Shown here one piece after another: positions 25,603-37,603 of a stretch of DNA of 64,000 nucleotides (position 1 is its first letter; every line of letters begins with the position of its first letter). The position numbers and the translations under genes are program-made. This stretch comes from Bolinopsis microptera (lineage: Eukaryota > Ctenophora > Tentaculata > Lobata > Bolinopsidae). Under the pieces are notes generated by a model that saw only the letters and a list, made by a program, of their open reading frames with translations, was not told the DNA's origin and made no database searches. The DNA lies in contig NC_087076.1 of the NCBI RefSeq assembly GCF_026151205.1, positions 1,931,692 to 1,995,691 on the forward strand, in the 5' to 3' direction.

Positions 25603-26483
25603 CTTGTTTGCTGGTTGATTTACAATAACGCTCGGGGTTGATTTGTAGATTCTAAAGAGTTAAATTTTTCAAAGGTAAAATAGGGGTATATCAAAACGTC
25701 TAATTTCGCTTCACCGGATCGACGTGTTTTCCTGCCTCTAACTCGCGAAGCGTCCGCTCCCTGCCTCCTGGAGGTGACGGTTACGGTACCAAACTTTGAA
25801 ATGCCCGTGTTTCCAAAAATATTATCTGTGGAGCGAGAAGCTTACGACACATGATAAAGAATCCCTTCATCTTACCTATTGATCGTTCAGCAGGTTAAAC
25901 AGATGGTCCACCAGTACCTGGGAGCCAGTTCAATTCGAGATAACTGATTTCAGGGGCAAATTTTTGAAATGAGGACCTCCTCAGTAAGGCTTGAACAGTC
26001 CCTGTACACCCAAATTGTACCGCATGGATTAATTAAAACCTTTTCCCGTAACTCACGGTGGTCGGTGGGCACAATGACCATTTCCTCCAAGTTTTGTGGG
26101 GCGGCAAAAAAATATGACCCAGACACATGGTGGCGCCCCGAGTTTGTTGTTGGGACTTGGTTGGTCGATGCTCACTTGGTGAACTGCCTTTCTTGCCAAA
26201 CACTTGAGCTCCAGTCGACCACGGCATCCTTTAAGGAAGGTCCCCTGAACATTTAGATCGACCACATCACTTAAAAGAGTCGGCTAGAGCTCTCTGAGTT
26301 TGGCGCCCCCCAACAAAAATCGCACAAAATTGGGAAGACTGATATGTGAGGTAGCATCGGAGCAAAAAGCTATCCGAATCGAACCAACATTGAGGAGGTA
26401 AACGGATACTATGAATGCAGTGCCTTAGCTGGAGCTTTGATAGTGCTATAGAGACAGGCTGCCACTAGAGGGGGAGGGCCGGT
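25603..26483. other. H1-H4 spacer of histone array
   Basis: Upstream region of H1 and distal promoter region of the next H4. No ORF, RNA gene or clear TATA could be supported. No equivalent precedes the first H4 (20379). Confidence 0.5.
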
Positions 26484-26762
26484 TGATGGGGGTGGTATTT
26501 AATGTTGTGTGATAAAGTGAGTTGAGGTGTAGCCAGCGGGGAGAAGGTGGTGGAGGAGAGGAGAGTGGAGTGGAGTGATGAGGTAAGATGAGATAGTAAA
26601 GTAATGTTTAGCCCGAACTGGGAACGGAGCTCTAAAGCCTAATGGAGGTGGCAGTGGATTTGGTGAAGGGGGGCACCGTGGCCGAGAGAAAGGGCCGCAG
26701 GATTGGCAAAGTGATGTGCTCCGTCGCAAAGTTATATTTGATGGCGCTGGTGGGGTATATAG

Positions 26763-27161
<399 letters not shown>

Positions 27162-27215
27162 GCAGCCTGCTGCTTTCCACCTACCTGATCTCGAGCTTGC
27201 TCGATTTCAAACAAC

Positions 27216-27231
27216 GGCTTTTCTCAAAGCC
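27216..27231 (+). promoter_or_regulatory. H4 mRNA 3' stem-loop (second copy)
   Basis: GGCTTTTCTCAAAGCC, identical to unit 1, followed by the same purine-rich element. Confidence 0.92.
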
Positions 27232-28162
27232 CCACAAAAATCAAAAAAGAAAACCTGTCTAACTGTATTACAGTACAACAATATTATTCAAATTGTTCAA
27301 GCTGGATATTTGTCCTCCCAATTTAATCAACCAAGTTTTGAGTATACTTTTTACTAAATTACAGAATCAAATCCAAAACACTCACATTCTGCTCACTCAA
27401 TAGCCATACGACACGTCTTTTCGTGTTTATGTCCAGGACAAGAGTTATTTCAATTTTATATGGCAAATTATCGGAAAACAACTGCATATAAGGCCAAGGG
27501 GTGCACATTGTTTGTCAGCTCCATATAGAGCCGAATAAACGGAAACAATTAATAGAACGTGAAATTACTACCAGTCGGGCCTGGACCCTTTCATTTAGTA
27601 TTAGTGCGACCACAATAACGGCAGTCTGGAAGGAGGGGCTGGCAAAAGACAGGTAAACGTTTGTTTACAAAAAGGAAGCTACTTTTGCCTTGGGATCAGG
27701 GTAACAGCTGAGGTGAGGGTTAGAATTAAATAAATAAGACCAGGGTGCACTTATTTGTCTTGAAATTAGGATTTTGAGAGGCACTGTCTCCCTTAGCGAG
27801 ACAGGTTGAAGCCGTCCCATGCTGCCTGCCCAACTAAACATGACTTATTTCAAAATTGTCGTGCCGTGTCTGGTTTTTTAAATCGGGGACAACCATAGGG
27901 AGAGAAAGGTGTCCAGTAAGGAGCTAATCTGATCGTGCTAATAAAGTCAAATAGTTTGGTCTTGTAAGGATCTCGAGGGCCTGCCCCCGCTGGTTTGTTG
28001 GGTTATCCAAAGTTGCTAAATTCTATCCGACTGGTTTCCTTGAGGACCAATCAGAAGGCTCGCTCGTTCTCCAATTGGGCCAATCAGAACGCAGTATTTC
28101 TGGCGGGCTCTCATCCGACCTCAACTTGAATGCGGGCATCTGATTGGCTGTTGGGTCTGTGA

Positions 28163-28678
<516 letters not shown>

Positions 28679-28715
28679 GCTACCTGTCGAACTACACTCG
28701 GCACCAGCTAAAAAC

Positions 28716-28731
28716 GGCGTTTATCAGCGCC
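28716..28731 (+). promoter_or_regulatory. H3 mRNA 3' stem-loop (second copy)
   Basis: GGCGTTTATCAGCGCC, identical to unit 1. Confidence 0.9.
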
Positions 28732-29314
28732 ACTCCACATATCAATAAAGAAAACACTCCAATCGTTACTTAGTTTTATTACACATATATCATCCACTGG
28801 CTGAACAAACAAACTGATACCATCAGCTCCATGACCCACTTAAAATGCAAACAAAGTCACAACTGTGCACTGTGCAGTTAGTCGAATCTTAAATTGTAAA
28901 TGAAATCAAACAGACCTGCTAGTAGTATAGAGCAGAGGTTGCTAAGCTGAAGCATTCATATGCTATCCTCTCTTGAGCCATCGTTAAAATTGTTAGCCAC
29001 TCTGAAGGACACTTCCGTCCAAGTGTGTATTTTAAAGAAAAACATGTGCTTATTTAGGGTTATTTAGGGTCTTCTTTTCCTGTGACTGTGAGAGATATGT
29101 TAGGCGTGGGGGCCGATAATTTTGTGTAACTGAAATGATGCAGCTTAAAAGTGAGCTTAGAAGGAAAGGGATCATGTGTGAATATTGTTCATTGACCCCG
29201 GCTGACAGTAAGTAGAACTGAATACATGGTCTTCAAAACCTACATCTGAGTAGGTGGATTGAAAGAATATGTTGGAATTGTACGAAGGTAGTTTTCTTTT
29301 TTGATATGTGGAGT

Positions 29315-29330
29315 GGCGCTGATAAACGCC
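29315..29330 (-). promoter_or_regulatory. H2A 3' stem-loop (second copy)
   Basis: Minus-strand 16-mer identical to 23199-23214, now attached to a truncated gene. Confidence 0.88.
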
Positions 29331-29407
29331 GTTTGGGCCAAGCTGGGGCTCCCTGCGTGGTGCAGAGAGAGACAGCTGAGGGCCGGTTGAGAAGTTGCAC
29401 ACACAGC

Positions 29408-29576
29408 TTATTTCTTGCTGCTGGCGGACTTCTTGGGCAGAAGGACTGCCTGGATGTTGGGCAGGACACCACCTTGGGCGATGGTGACACCGGCGAGAAG
29501 CTTGTTGAGCTCCTCATCGTTCCTCACAGCAAGTTGAAGATGACGGGGGATAATCGTGGTTTTCTTTACCTGGGGA
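29408..29576 (-). pseudogene. Histone H2A C-terminal fragment
   Basis: Only the last 55 or so codons remain, from the [18 protein letters not shown] region to the SASSKK end and stop. One substitution changes RIIP to TIIP. The N-terminal half is replaced by unrelated sequence at 29577, so it cannot make H2A. Confidence 0.92.
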
Positions 29577-29623
29577 CCTCAATGTGCCAGCAATTTCTAT
29601 AATATATTCATATTTACATCTCC

Positions 29624-29779
29624 AGGATGTGTTGTACAGGATGAACATTACAGGATGTGTAGAAGATTCAGAGGTGAGAAGAGTAGAGGGAGGGCGAGGA
29701 AAAAGGTGATGAAGTTACAGGAGAAGACGGATCTGATGATAGGAGAATTTGAGCAACTTGTTTCAAAAAGAGGTGAATA
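29624..29779 (+). CDS. Possible terminal exon, hypothetical
   Basis: After an acceptor-like CATCTCCAG, an open segment of about 50 codons rich in K, R and E (CVVQDEHYRMCRRFRGEKS, RKKVMKLQEKTD) ends at TAG 29777-29779. I do not recognise it. It lies directly at the broken end of the histone array. Could be chance. Confidence 0.25.
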
Positions 29780-30189
29780 GCGGTGACTTGGATCACGGAA
29801 ATTACATGGAGATAAGGGTGTGTACATTTCATAGTTAGTAACTATTAGTTACACCACATAACTTGTGTCACTTAAAACATAAACTTTTTTATTCTAGTTG
29901 CAAATTGCCTCCTAGCTTCACTGTATTATGTCAGAATTTGGTCATCATCCTGTTAGTGTTTGCTGTTATTATCGAAACAACCTGCTGTAATTAGAGCTTT
30001 ATTTATTGAAAATTACTTATGATGTTTAATATAATATAATAACCTCACCAAATAGAATAATATGTTGTTGGTTTAATCGTTGCACAATTAATACACTGAA
30101 CCTATTAAATTATTCTTTGTCAATAAACAATAAACTGACTATATCGCAGTTAATATTATTTCTTTACATTATATTCATATTATATGATC

Positions 30190-30650
30190 ATGCACTTGGC
30201 ATGGTTCCGGGGCTAGCCAGGACAGAGGTGGGGCAGAATCCCACTGCGTTGTGGGCTTTCTCCTCGCCGCCGAAGACGGGACAAGTGACAATTTCTGAGT
30301 TTCGCTTAAGCTCATTCCGTAGTTCCAAGTACAATGAACACATCAGACGGAATGACAAAGCTCCCTTATTGGGCAGCTAATAAATTCACAGTTTCTAAAG
30401 TTTTGGCTTTTTAACCCAATTTGTAATTCCCAGTTATGGATCCAAGTCAAAACATGGAGGCAAGCACTCCATCCATCTTAGATAATCCGATTCGTCCACT
30501 CACAGAACCATCAATTCAACCGGTCCCGGAAGGGTTTAAATCGTACGTGAATACGTGAATACCTTTATTCCAAAAAGTCAGCTGGATGAAATGTTCGCAA
30601 ACTCACCCCTGCAAAATCGACAGCTGAAATGGCCGCTGACTATCATTACT
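30190..30650 (+). pseudogene. DIRS-like gag 5' region, internally deleted
   Basis: The block GGGGCTAGCCAGGACAG...CCGCCGAA at about 30200-30300 matches 44090-44160. The gag start at 30437 gives MDPSQNMEASTPSILDNPIR and IQPVPEGFKSYVNT as in the other copies. A 7-base duplication (GTGAATAC) then shifts the frame, and most of gag is deleted: CTGCAAAATC joins directly to GACAGCTGAAATGG at about 30620. Non-functional. Confidence 0.8.
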
Positions 30651-31597
30651 ATTAGCCAGAAGTTCACGACCGATATATTCAATTTCTTTATATTTTGGGC
30701 TTTTTCCATTTAGCTTTCTTTAATCTTTCTGGTATTATTTATTCCCTTTCTTTTTGTGTACAGTCAACCCATTCATTTAAGAAGTTAAGAGCATGATACG
30801 CATTTTCGTTTATTTTTTATTTTTCTTGAGATGTATCAAATAAAGTCGGAACACAAGTCGGAAATAAAGTCGAAATCAGCTGTACTCTGTAGTAGAAATA
30901 AAAGTGAATGTTACAAGCCTTAGGTAGAAGAGTACGGACCGGATATCACTTGTGAACCATGTTCTTGACATATCATTTTTCTTAAAATACTATGTCTTAA
31001 ACTTTAAAATTATATAATTATTTATTATAACTGTGCTACCATCAGTTTTAATTGCATTTTTTAAGTGTACAGTCATACAGTGACAGAAAAAGTGTTTGAA
31101 ACGTAGCCAGGCTACTGAGAGCCACGATAAAGATAATTAAACGGCTTCACTTCAAGACATACCATCCTAGCCTCAACATTATAGTGTTTGATAGATAGAA
31201 CAATGTTGATATGTTAAGTTGTATTTGTTTTATATTTTAAGTGCACTTGAATATCAAATATATTCGACGGCTAGAATTCGAGCAGCAATTACTCGGGGCA
31301 GAAATCACCCGTGATGCGTGAACCATGTTCTTGAATTGGTGCTTACAGCTTAAAAAGAACTATCCCTTTTTAAGAATCAATCTCTGAAACTTTAAAATGT
31401 TAATATAATAGTATTATTGAAGAAGTATAGTACGACAGGATTATATGCTATCACTAATAAAAACTTGATTCCAGCGAAGTATTTAACATCGTAAGAAATT
31501 TACAACACAAATTACTTTACTATTCCGGATATCAGAAAGAAACGGATATGAACGAATACATATCTGATAACTCTGAAGATAAACACCAGACTGCAGG

Positions 31598-33075
31598 GGT
31601 CGACCGAGGGCAGGATTTTCGACCGAGGCCGAGGAAAATACAGTTAGTTAAGACCGAGGCCGAGGACAACTGAGGTTTCTTTTTTTTTACCGAGGCCGAG
31701 GAGTGCAAATTTTGACCGAGGCCGAGGAATTTTGGCAGAAAAATTGTTGGGAAAAAGTCTTCTGGCTCAACATGGGCAGCAATCCTGGATAGTACCTCAC
31801 AGTCTGAAGAAGACGATGAATTCGAAGAAAATAGTGAGAAGATAAGGAGGGAAGCTAACAGATACTTAAAAGACTCTCGAGTTGATTTATCATTTCAACC
31901 ATTTAATTTCGAATGTTGCAGAAGCCACGAACTGTGAAAATAAAATAAGGTTTTCAGTTGAAAAGTTTGAAAAGCCAGTCAAGAAGGTTTTATCAAATTT
32001 GATGTATAATATGTACAAGCAGTTGAATTCTGTCGTCGGAGAAACTCTGACTGCAATGAAAGATGTTGAGCAATTGAAGAGTTGTCTTATCCGATCACAA
32101 GAGTCGGTTATCAAACTGCAGAGGGAACTTCTTGAAGCCAAAGCCAATCAGTTGGAATCTGTTCAGACCACCGTAAAATCTGCTGTTCAGGACACTGTTC
32201 AAGCTGAGATCAAGTTATACAGTCAAGCTGTGTTAAAAGCCTCGCCGAACACTACAATAACGGAGGAGAGCCTGAAAAAAGTTGTGCAGAAGGCTGTGTC
32301 AGAAGAGGATCGCAGCAGGAATGTTCTCATTTTTGGTTTAAAGGAGACAGATGAAGAGAAACTATCAGACAAAGTAGACGAACTATTTGAACAGATTGAA
32401 GTGAAACCACACTTCGAAGCTGTAAGGATTGGAAGGAAATCAGCTGACAAGACCAGACCTGTCAAAATTTTGTTATCAAATTCGAATACTGTACATCAGA
32501 TTTTATCAAAACTGTGTTCATTTCACCAGATCGGTCACCTGAGGAGCAAGCCAGACATCATCTGCTCGTTTTGGAGATGAAAGAAAAGGCAAAGAAGGAT
32601 TTGAAGAGACGATATTATATCAGAAGTGGTATTATTTGTTGTGAGGACAAGATATCATAGTGAACGATGCATAATCATGAAGTTTTTTCTTGTGTGTGAC
32701 TTAACGGGTGATACTCGTAAATTTGAAGCCCCAAATAAAGAGGACTGTCCCCCTTCCGAGCTGTGCACAGAAGATTATTCTGATTCAGAATGCTCAGATA
32801 TTGTCATTTCATCAGACGATGAATCTTAGACTATGATATTTTTAGTTTTGTGTCCTGGTCAATTGGTCGTTTTATTTTCAATTTTACAAATTCGTTTACA
32901 TTAACCTCTGTAAGTCTGTAGAAAAATTCACAAAATTTCAACAAAAATCCTCAGTCAAATCCTCGGTAAAATCGTCAAATTTCGCCGAGGCCGAGGAATT
33001 TCGAATCTATTTTTGACCGAGGCCGAGGCGAACCGAGGAATTGTCCTCCTGACCGAGGCCGAGGCCGAGGTCAGG
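31598..33075. mobile_element. Insertion bounded by CCGAGGCCGAGG repeats
   Basis: Relative to the two sister copies of the array (36600 and 38460), this copy replaces about 95 bp with about 1.48 kb. Both ends of the insert carry several copies of GACCGAGGCCGAGG. The right end finishes in a hairpin with arms CCTCCTGACC/GGTCAGGAGG at about 33046-33079. It contains the ORF1-like gene below. Class unknown. Confidence 0.65.
31882..32660 (+). pseudogene. ORF1-like coiled-coil/RRM-like protein, frameshifted
   Basis: The first 210 or so residues form a heptad-rich coiled coil (VEQLKSCLIRSQESVIKLQ). They are followed by RNVLIFGLKETDEEKLSDKV, VDELFEQIEVKP and AVRIGRKSADKTRPVKILLS, a pattern I associate with retrotransposon ORF1-type RNA-binding proteins. 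Near 32505 the frame shifts; the family-like sequence continues in another frame as VFISPDRSPEEQARHHLL and RRYYIRSGIICC to a stop at 32660. No reverse transcriptase follows. Either a broken ORF1 or a separate domesticated or captured gene. The link to LINE ORF1 is from remembered family pattern. Confidence 0.6.
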
Positions 33076-33208
33076 AGGCCTTGTTATATTAATCTCAAAA
33101 TAAGCGTACACGATCTAACGAACACATGTTCGCCTGATATCGAACAGTATAGTACGCACAAATGATGATACGTAATTTTAGAATTGGTTCTAAACTATGA
33201 CACAATGA

Positions 33209-33394
33209 ATGGCGGCCGCGCCAGCGGTTGTCATTAGCAATTATATTGAGAAGTCTCCGTTTGACTGTCAAAGTTGGCTGGCAGGGAATTCAAATAAATT
33301 GCAAAAGCAAAATTTAATCACGTACGTAATCAAGATAATACATGGGAAACCTAATTTTAGACTATTTCTTAGTCTAAAAATTATTAATGATTAA
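33209..33394 (+). other. Repeated 61-codon ORF (array copy 1)
   Basis: Begins MAAAPAVVISNYIEKSPFDC and is almost identical in three array copies (33209, 36798, 38996). Downstream, each copy continues with KPLTQFKRLTGQALIRQQQN and LEWLEALD in another frame. I do not recognise a domain. It may be a piece of the DIRS-like element; a functional gene is not supported. Confidence 0.5.
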
Positions 33395-34129
33395 TTAAAA
33401 TGTTTGTGAATTATTAATAAATGTATTTGATCCTCAATGCGTGCTTTTTATAAAAGAAAAGCACGTCGGAGGGAATAAAGTTGGGGTTCTGGTCAGTAAA
33501 CCACTTACCCAATTCAAGAGGCTTACTGGGCAAGCACTAATCCGACAACAACAGAACAGCTACCATTAAGAATGGTTGGAAGCTTTGGACAATTTTGAAA
33601 ATATTGTAAACGACATAAGGAACTTGGTCTCAAAACAACACAAAAGCACAAAGAAGAGACTGAGAGGCAGAGAAATTTGCTGCTTCTAATCGTCGATACT
33701 ATCACTACATTGTGTAAGCAAAATATTGCTCTTAGAGGACATCGGAATGATGAGGATATCACGATCCAGTACCAAATAGCGTACACTTAACCATACTGCC
33801 ACTCTTCAGACTGTAGATATCCGAAATAACTTAAAATTCGTGCCATCTTTAATCTTAATTTGTCCAATGTTTAGAAATCAAAATATTACTGATAACCAAG
33901 TGTGTTATCAACTGCTTTGAACCTTCTGTATTGATATTCTATTGGTTTAGCATATAATTGAGTTAAAAATTTTCCAATAACTTCGGAGCCTACCCCTTTC
34001 AAAAATCCTGCGCACGCCCCCGGCCCCTGTAGAGGGCCACAACAAGTAGTGAACAACATCGTAGTCGTCCAGCAGCAGGAATCCTCTGATTTGGTTTTTG
34101 TGTTTGTTGGCCCACCAAACGAGATCTCA

Positions 34130-34935
34130 GTTGGATGATATGTTTGCAAACTCGAGCTTAGCACACCCAGAATTTACAACCAACCGGTTCGGAAGTCCGG
34201 GATTGGACATTCACTGGTCCAAACCAGCTGGTCAAACGGGAGAAACATGTGCACTAATAGGCATCATGTAGCCTCCAGGCTCGACAAACCCTGACAAACC
34301 CCGACACACCCCGACAAATCCCGACAAACGGGGTTTGTCGAGGGGTTTTGCCTCGGGCCCACCGGCTACATGAGGCCTTCTTGTGTAGTGTTTTTCCGCG
34401 TAAAGCTTGATGACTCCGTCTCGGTTTTTTGTTGGGAGACTCACACAAAAAAAAAGAAGAAAAAAAAAGCCTCCAGGCTCGACAAACCCCGACAAACCCC
34501 CTACACACCCGACAAACCCTGACAAACCCCGACAAATCCCGACACACCCCGACGTGTCGAGATATGTCGTATCATGTCGCGCCCACCGGCTACATGATGC
34601 CTACTAATTAAGAGTGCGTATGACCGAACGGGATTTGCATGTGAGGCCTAGTTCGGGTTACTGGCGACCCTAGCCAGGAATCACAGCGTGAAAGAGCAAA
34701 ATTGACACAGCTCTTGGGGGTCGGTCTGGGACAAACATTAGCTCAGTTACTCCATGTTAGGAGAATGTTGACACTCAGATAAAACTCCCACCGAGATCTT
34801 CATCAACAGCAGAAACACTCCTTAAGGGTGCATACTCAGAAAATCTATTTAACATCGGTAGCAAGGAGCAGCCATACTTGTTCGGTGACAAGTTCATCGA
34901 TAAAATGAAGCCCTTATCACAACGCAATACACTGG
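34130..34935 (+). pseudogene. DIRS-like gag fragment interrupted by a TIR element
   Basis: Matches the gag at 44239-45009 (QLDDMFANSSLAHPEFTTNR, GQTGETCALI, then KSAYDRTGFACEA, LLGVGLGQTLAQLLHVRRM). It is split by the 344-bp insertion at 34259-34602 and carries in-frame stops (for example GAGGCCTAG at 34645) and frameshifts. It is closer to the 44-kb copy than to the MDPNQ-type copies. Confidence 0.85.
34259..34602. mobile_element. 344-bp TIR element with 6-bp target duplication
   Basis: The ends are exact inverted repeats (AGGCATCATGTAGCC at 34259-34273 and its complement at 34588-34602), flanked by ACTAAT on both sides (34253-34258, 34603-34608). The gag sequence is restored when the element and one ACTAAT are removed. 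The inside holds two runs of a 10-bp motif CCCGACAAAC (about 34281-34340 and 34475-34555). An internal second copy of both ends is present (GGCTACATGAGGCC at 34365 and GCCTCCAGGCTCGAC at 34469). Non-coding. Confidence 0.88.
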
Positions 34936-34989
34936 GGCAGCCAGAGACCTGACAGCGTGCAGTAGAGACCTACTCAAAACTCTCTAAAG

Positions 34990-35148
34990 CTCAACGTCTG
35001 GTGTGCGATCTCTTCTCACGGAATCATCGGACCATACTTTTTCAAGGACGCAGCTGGTGCAACTGTATCTGTGAACGGAGATCGCTACCTACAGATGTTG
35101 CAGAACTTCTTCATACCAGAACTCTTCAACTTCTGTGCACAGAAGTAA
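34990..35148 (+). pseudogene. Mariner/Tc1-type transposase fragment
   Basis: A 52-residue frame, LNVWCAISSHGIIGPYFFKD followed by GATVSVNGDRYLQMLQNFFI, matches the middle of IS630/mariner-superfamily DDE transposases, in the stretch just before the second catalytic aspartate. It ends at TAA and fuses to gag-repeat sequence, so only a scrap remains. Confidence 0.8.
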
Positions 35149-35171
35149 TTCCCAGTTATGGATCCAAATCA

Positions 35172-35681
35172 ATGGATCCAAATCAAAGCATGGAGGCAAG
35201 TACTCCATCTATTTTAGACGAACTGATTCGTCCACTCGCAGAGCCCTCAATACAACCGGTCCCGGAAGGGTTTAAATCGTACTTGAATACCTTTATTGCA
35301 AAAAATCAGCTAGATGAAATGTTTGCAAATTCACCCGTGCAAAATCCTGAGTTTACCCAAAACAGATTTGCTAGCCCTCCACTTGATCTCCACTGGAGTA
35401 ACCCAATAGGACAGACCGGGGAAGCTTGCAATCTTATCAAGAGTGCACATGACCGCCTTGGGTATGCTTGTGAGGCGTATTTTGGCCTATTGACTCTAAT
35501 GGACAGTTCGAACCAGGAGTCAGAGCAGAATAGGAAAACACTAGACCAATTGCTGGGTGTTGGACTCGGTCAGACAATGGCCCAACTCCTTCATATTAGA
35601 AGAGTCTTCACACTTAGATACAATCTCCCGGCCAAATCGGCATCGACAGCTGAAATGGCCGCTGACTATCATTACTATTAG
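35172..35681 (+). pseudogene. DIRS-like gag, MDPNQ-type copy, 3'-truncated
   Basis: Frame starts MDPNQSMEASTPSILDELIR and runs through VPEGFKSYLNTFIAKNQLDE, the W-containing segment LDLHWSNPIGQTGEACNLIK, YACEAYFGLLTLMDS and LLGVGLGQTMAQLLHIRRVF. It ends early at AEMAADYHYY, where the longer relative at 44239 continues. Structural protein of a DIRS-type tyrosine-recombinase retroelement by analogy with its neighbour at 44-46 kb. Confidence 0.75.
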
Positions 35682-36797
35682 CCAGAAGTTCACGACCGAT
35701 ATATTCAATTTCTTTATATTTTGGGCTTTTTTCATTTAGCTTTCTTTAATCTTTCTGGTATTCTTTATTCCCTTTCTTTTTGTGTACAGTCAACCCATTC
35801 ATTTAAGAAGTTAAGAGCATGATATGCATTTTCGTTTATTTTTTATTTTTCTTGAGATGTATCAAATAAAGTCGGAACTCCGGATTGTCGAACGAATCAG
35901 CTGTACTCTGTAGTAGAAATAAAAGTGAATGTTACAAGACTTAAGTAGAAGAGTACGGACCGGATATCACTTGTGAACCATGTTCTTGACATAGCATTTT
36001 TCTTAAAATACTATGTCTGAAACTTTAAAATTGTATAATTATTTATTATAACTGTGCTACCATCAGTTTTAATTGTATTTTTCAAGTGTACAGTTATACA
36101 GTGACAGAAAAAAGTGTTTGAAACGTAGCCAGGCTACTGAGAGCCACGATAAAGATAATTAAACGGCTTCACTTTAAGACATACCATCCTAGCCTCAACA
36201 TTATAGTGTTTGATAGATAGAACAATGTTGATATGTTAAGTTATATTTGTTTTATATTTTAAGTGCACTTGAATATCAAATATATTCGACGGCTAGAATT
36301 CGAGCAGCAATTACTCGGGGCAGAAATCACCCGTGAACCATGTTCTTGAAATGGCGCTTAAAAAGAACTATTCCTTTTTATGAATCAATCTTTGAAACTT
36401 TAAAATGTTAATATTATAGTATTATTGAAGAAGTATAGTACGACAGGATTATATGCTATCACTAATAAAAACTTGATTCCAGCGAAGTATTTATCATCGT
36501 AAGAAATTTACAACACAAATTACTTTACTATTCCGGATATTAGAAAGAAACGGATATGAACGAATACATGTCTGATAACTCTGAAGATAAACACCAGACT
36601 GGGAGCAGATAGTTTCTCAGAACTTACCAAAAAAAGTTTGATTTATTATATATCTATTGTGGTTGTATAATATTATGTTATATTAATCTCAAAATAAGGG
36701 TACACGATCAAACGAGCACATGTTCGCCTGATATCGAACAGTACGCGCAAATGATGATACGTAATTTTAGAACTGGTTCTACATTATGACATAATGA

Positions 36798-36983
36798 ATG
36801 GCGGCCGCGCCAGCGGTTGTCATTAGCAATTATATTGAGAAGTCTCCGTTTGACTGTCAAAGTTGGCTGGCAGGGAATTCAAATAAATTGCAAAAGCAAA
36901 ATGTAATCACGTACGTAATCAAGATAATACATGGGAAACCTAATTTTAGACTATTTGTTAGTCTACAAATTATTAATGATTAA
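36798..36983 (+). other. Repeated 61-codon ORF (array copy 2)
   Basis: Near-identical to 33209-33394; differs at a few residues in its second half. The spacer between the gag fragment and this ORF (about 35680-36797) is also repeated at 37540-38995. Confidence 0.5.
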
Positions 36984-37189
36984 TTACAATGTTTGTGAAT
37001 TATTAATAAATGTATTTGATCATCAATGCGTGCTTTTTATAAAAGAAAAGCACGTCGGAGGGAATAAAGTTTGGTTTCTGGTCAGTAAACCACTTACCCA
37101 ATTCAAGAGGCTTACTGGGCAAGCACTAATCCGACAACAACAGAACAGCTACCATTTAGAATGGTTGGAAGCTTTGGACAAATCAGCTT

Positions 37190-37603
37190 GATGAAATGTT
37201 CGCAAATTCACCCGTGCAAAATCTTGAGTTTACCCGAAACAGATTTGCTAGCCCTCAACTTGATCTCCACTGGAGTAACCAAATAGGACAGACCGGGGAA
37301 GCTTGCAATCTTATCAAGAGTGCACATGACCGCCTTGGGTATGCTTGTGAGGCGTATTTTGGCCTATTGACTCTAATGGACAGTTCGAACCAGGAGTCAG
37401 AGCAGAATAGGAAAACACTAGACCAATTGCTGGGTGTTGGACTCGGTCAGACAATGGCCCAACTCCTTCATATTAGAATAGTCTTCACACATAGATACAA
37501 TCACCCGGCCAAATCGGCTTCGACAGCTGAAGTTCAGAAGATTAGCCAGAAGTTCACGTCCGATATATTCAATTTCTTTATATTTTTGGCTTTTTTCATT
37601 TAG
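37190..37603 (+). pseudogene. DIRS-like gag fragment (array copy)
   Basis: Joined directly to the end of the 61-codon-ORF block at about 37180 (EALDKSA). It starts at the MFANSPVQNLEFTRNRF position of gag and lacks the first 60 or so residues. It then follows the same sequence to LLHIRIVF and a new ending. Breakpoints differ from the 35172 copy. Confidence 0.75.

Noticed and set aside
26033-26265. ORFs in the H1-H4 spacer
   Set aside because: Short, overlapping on both strands, not supported by any motif.
34232-34611. GFVGVCRGLSGFV-type ORFs
   Set aside because: Translations of the CCCGACAAAC repeat inside the 344-bp TIR element.
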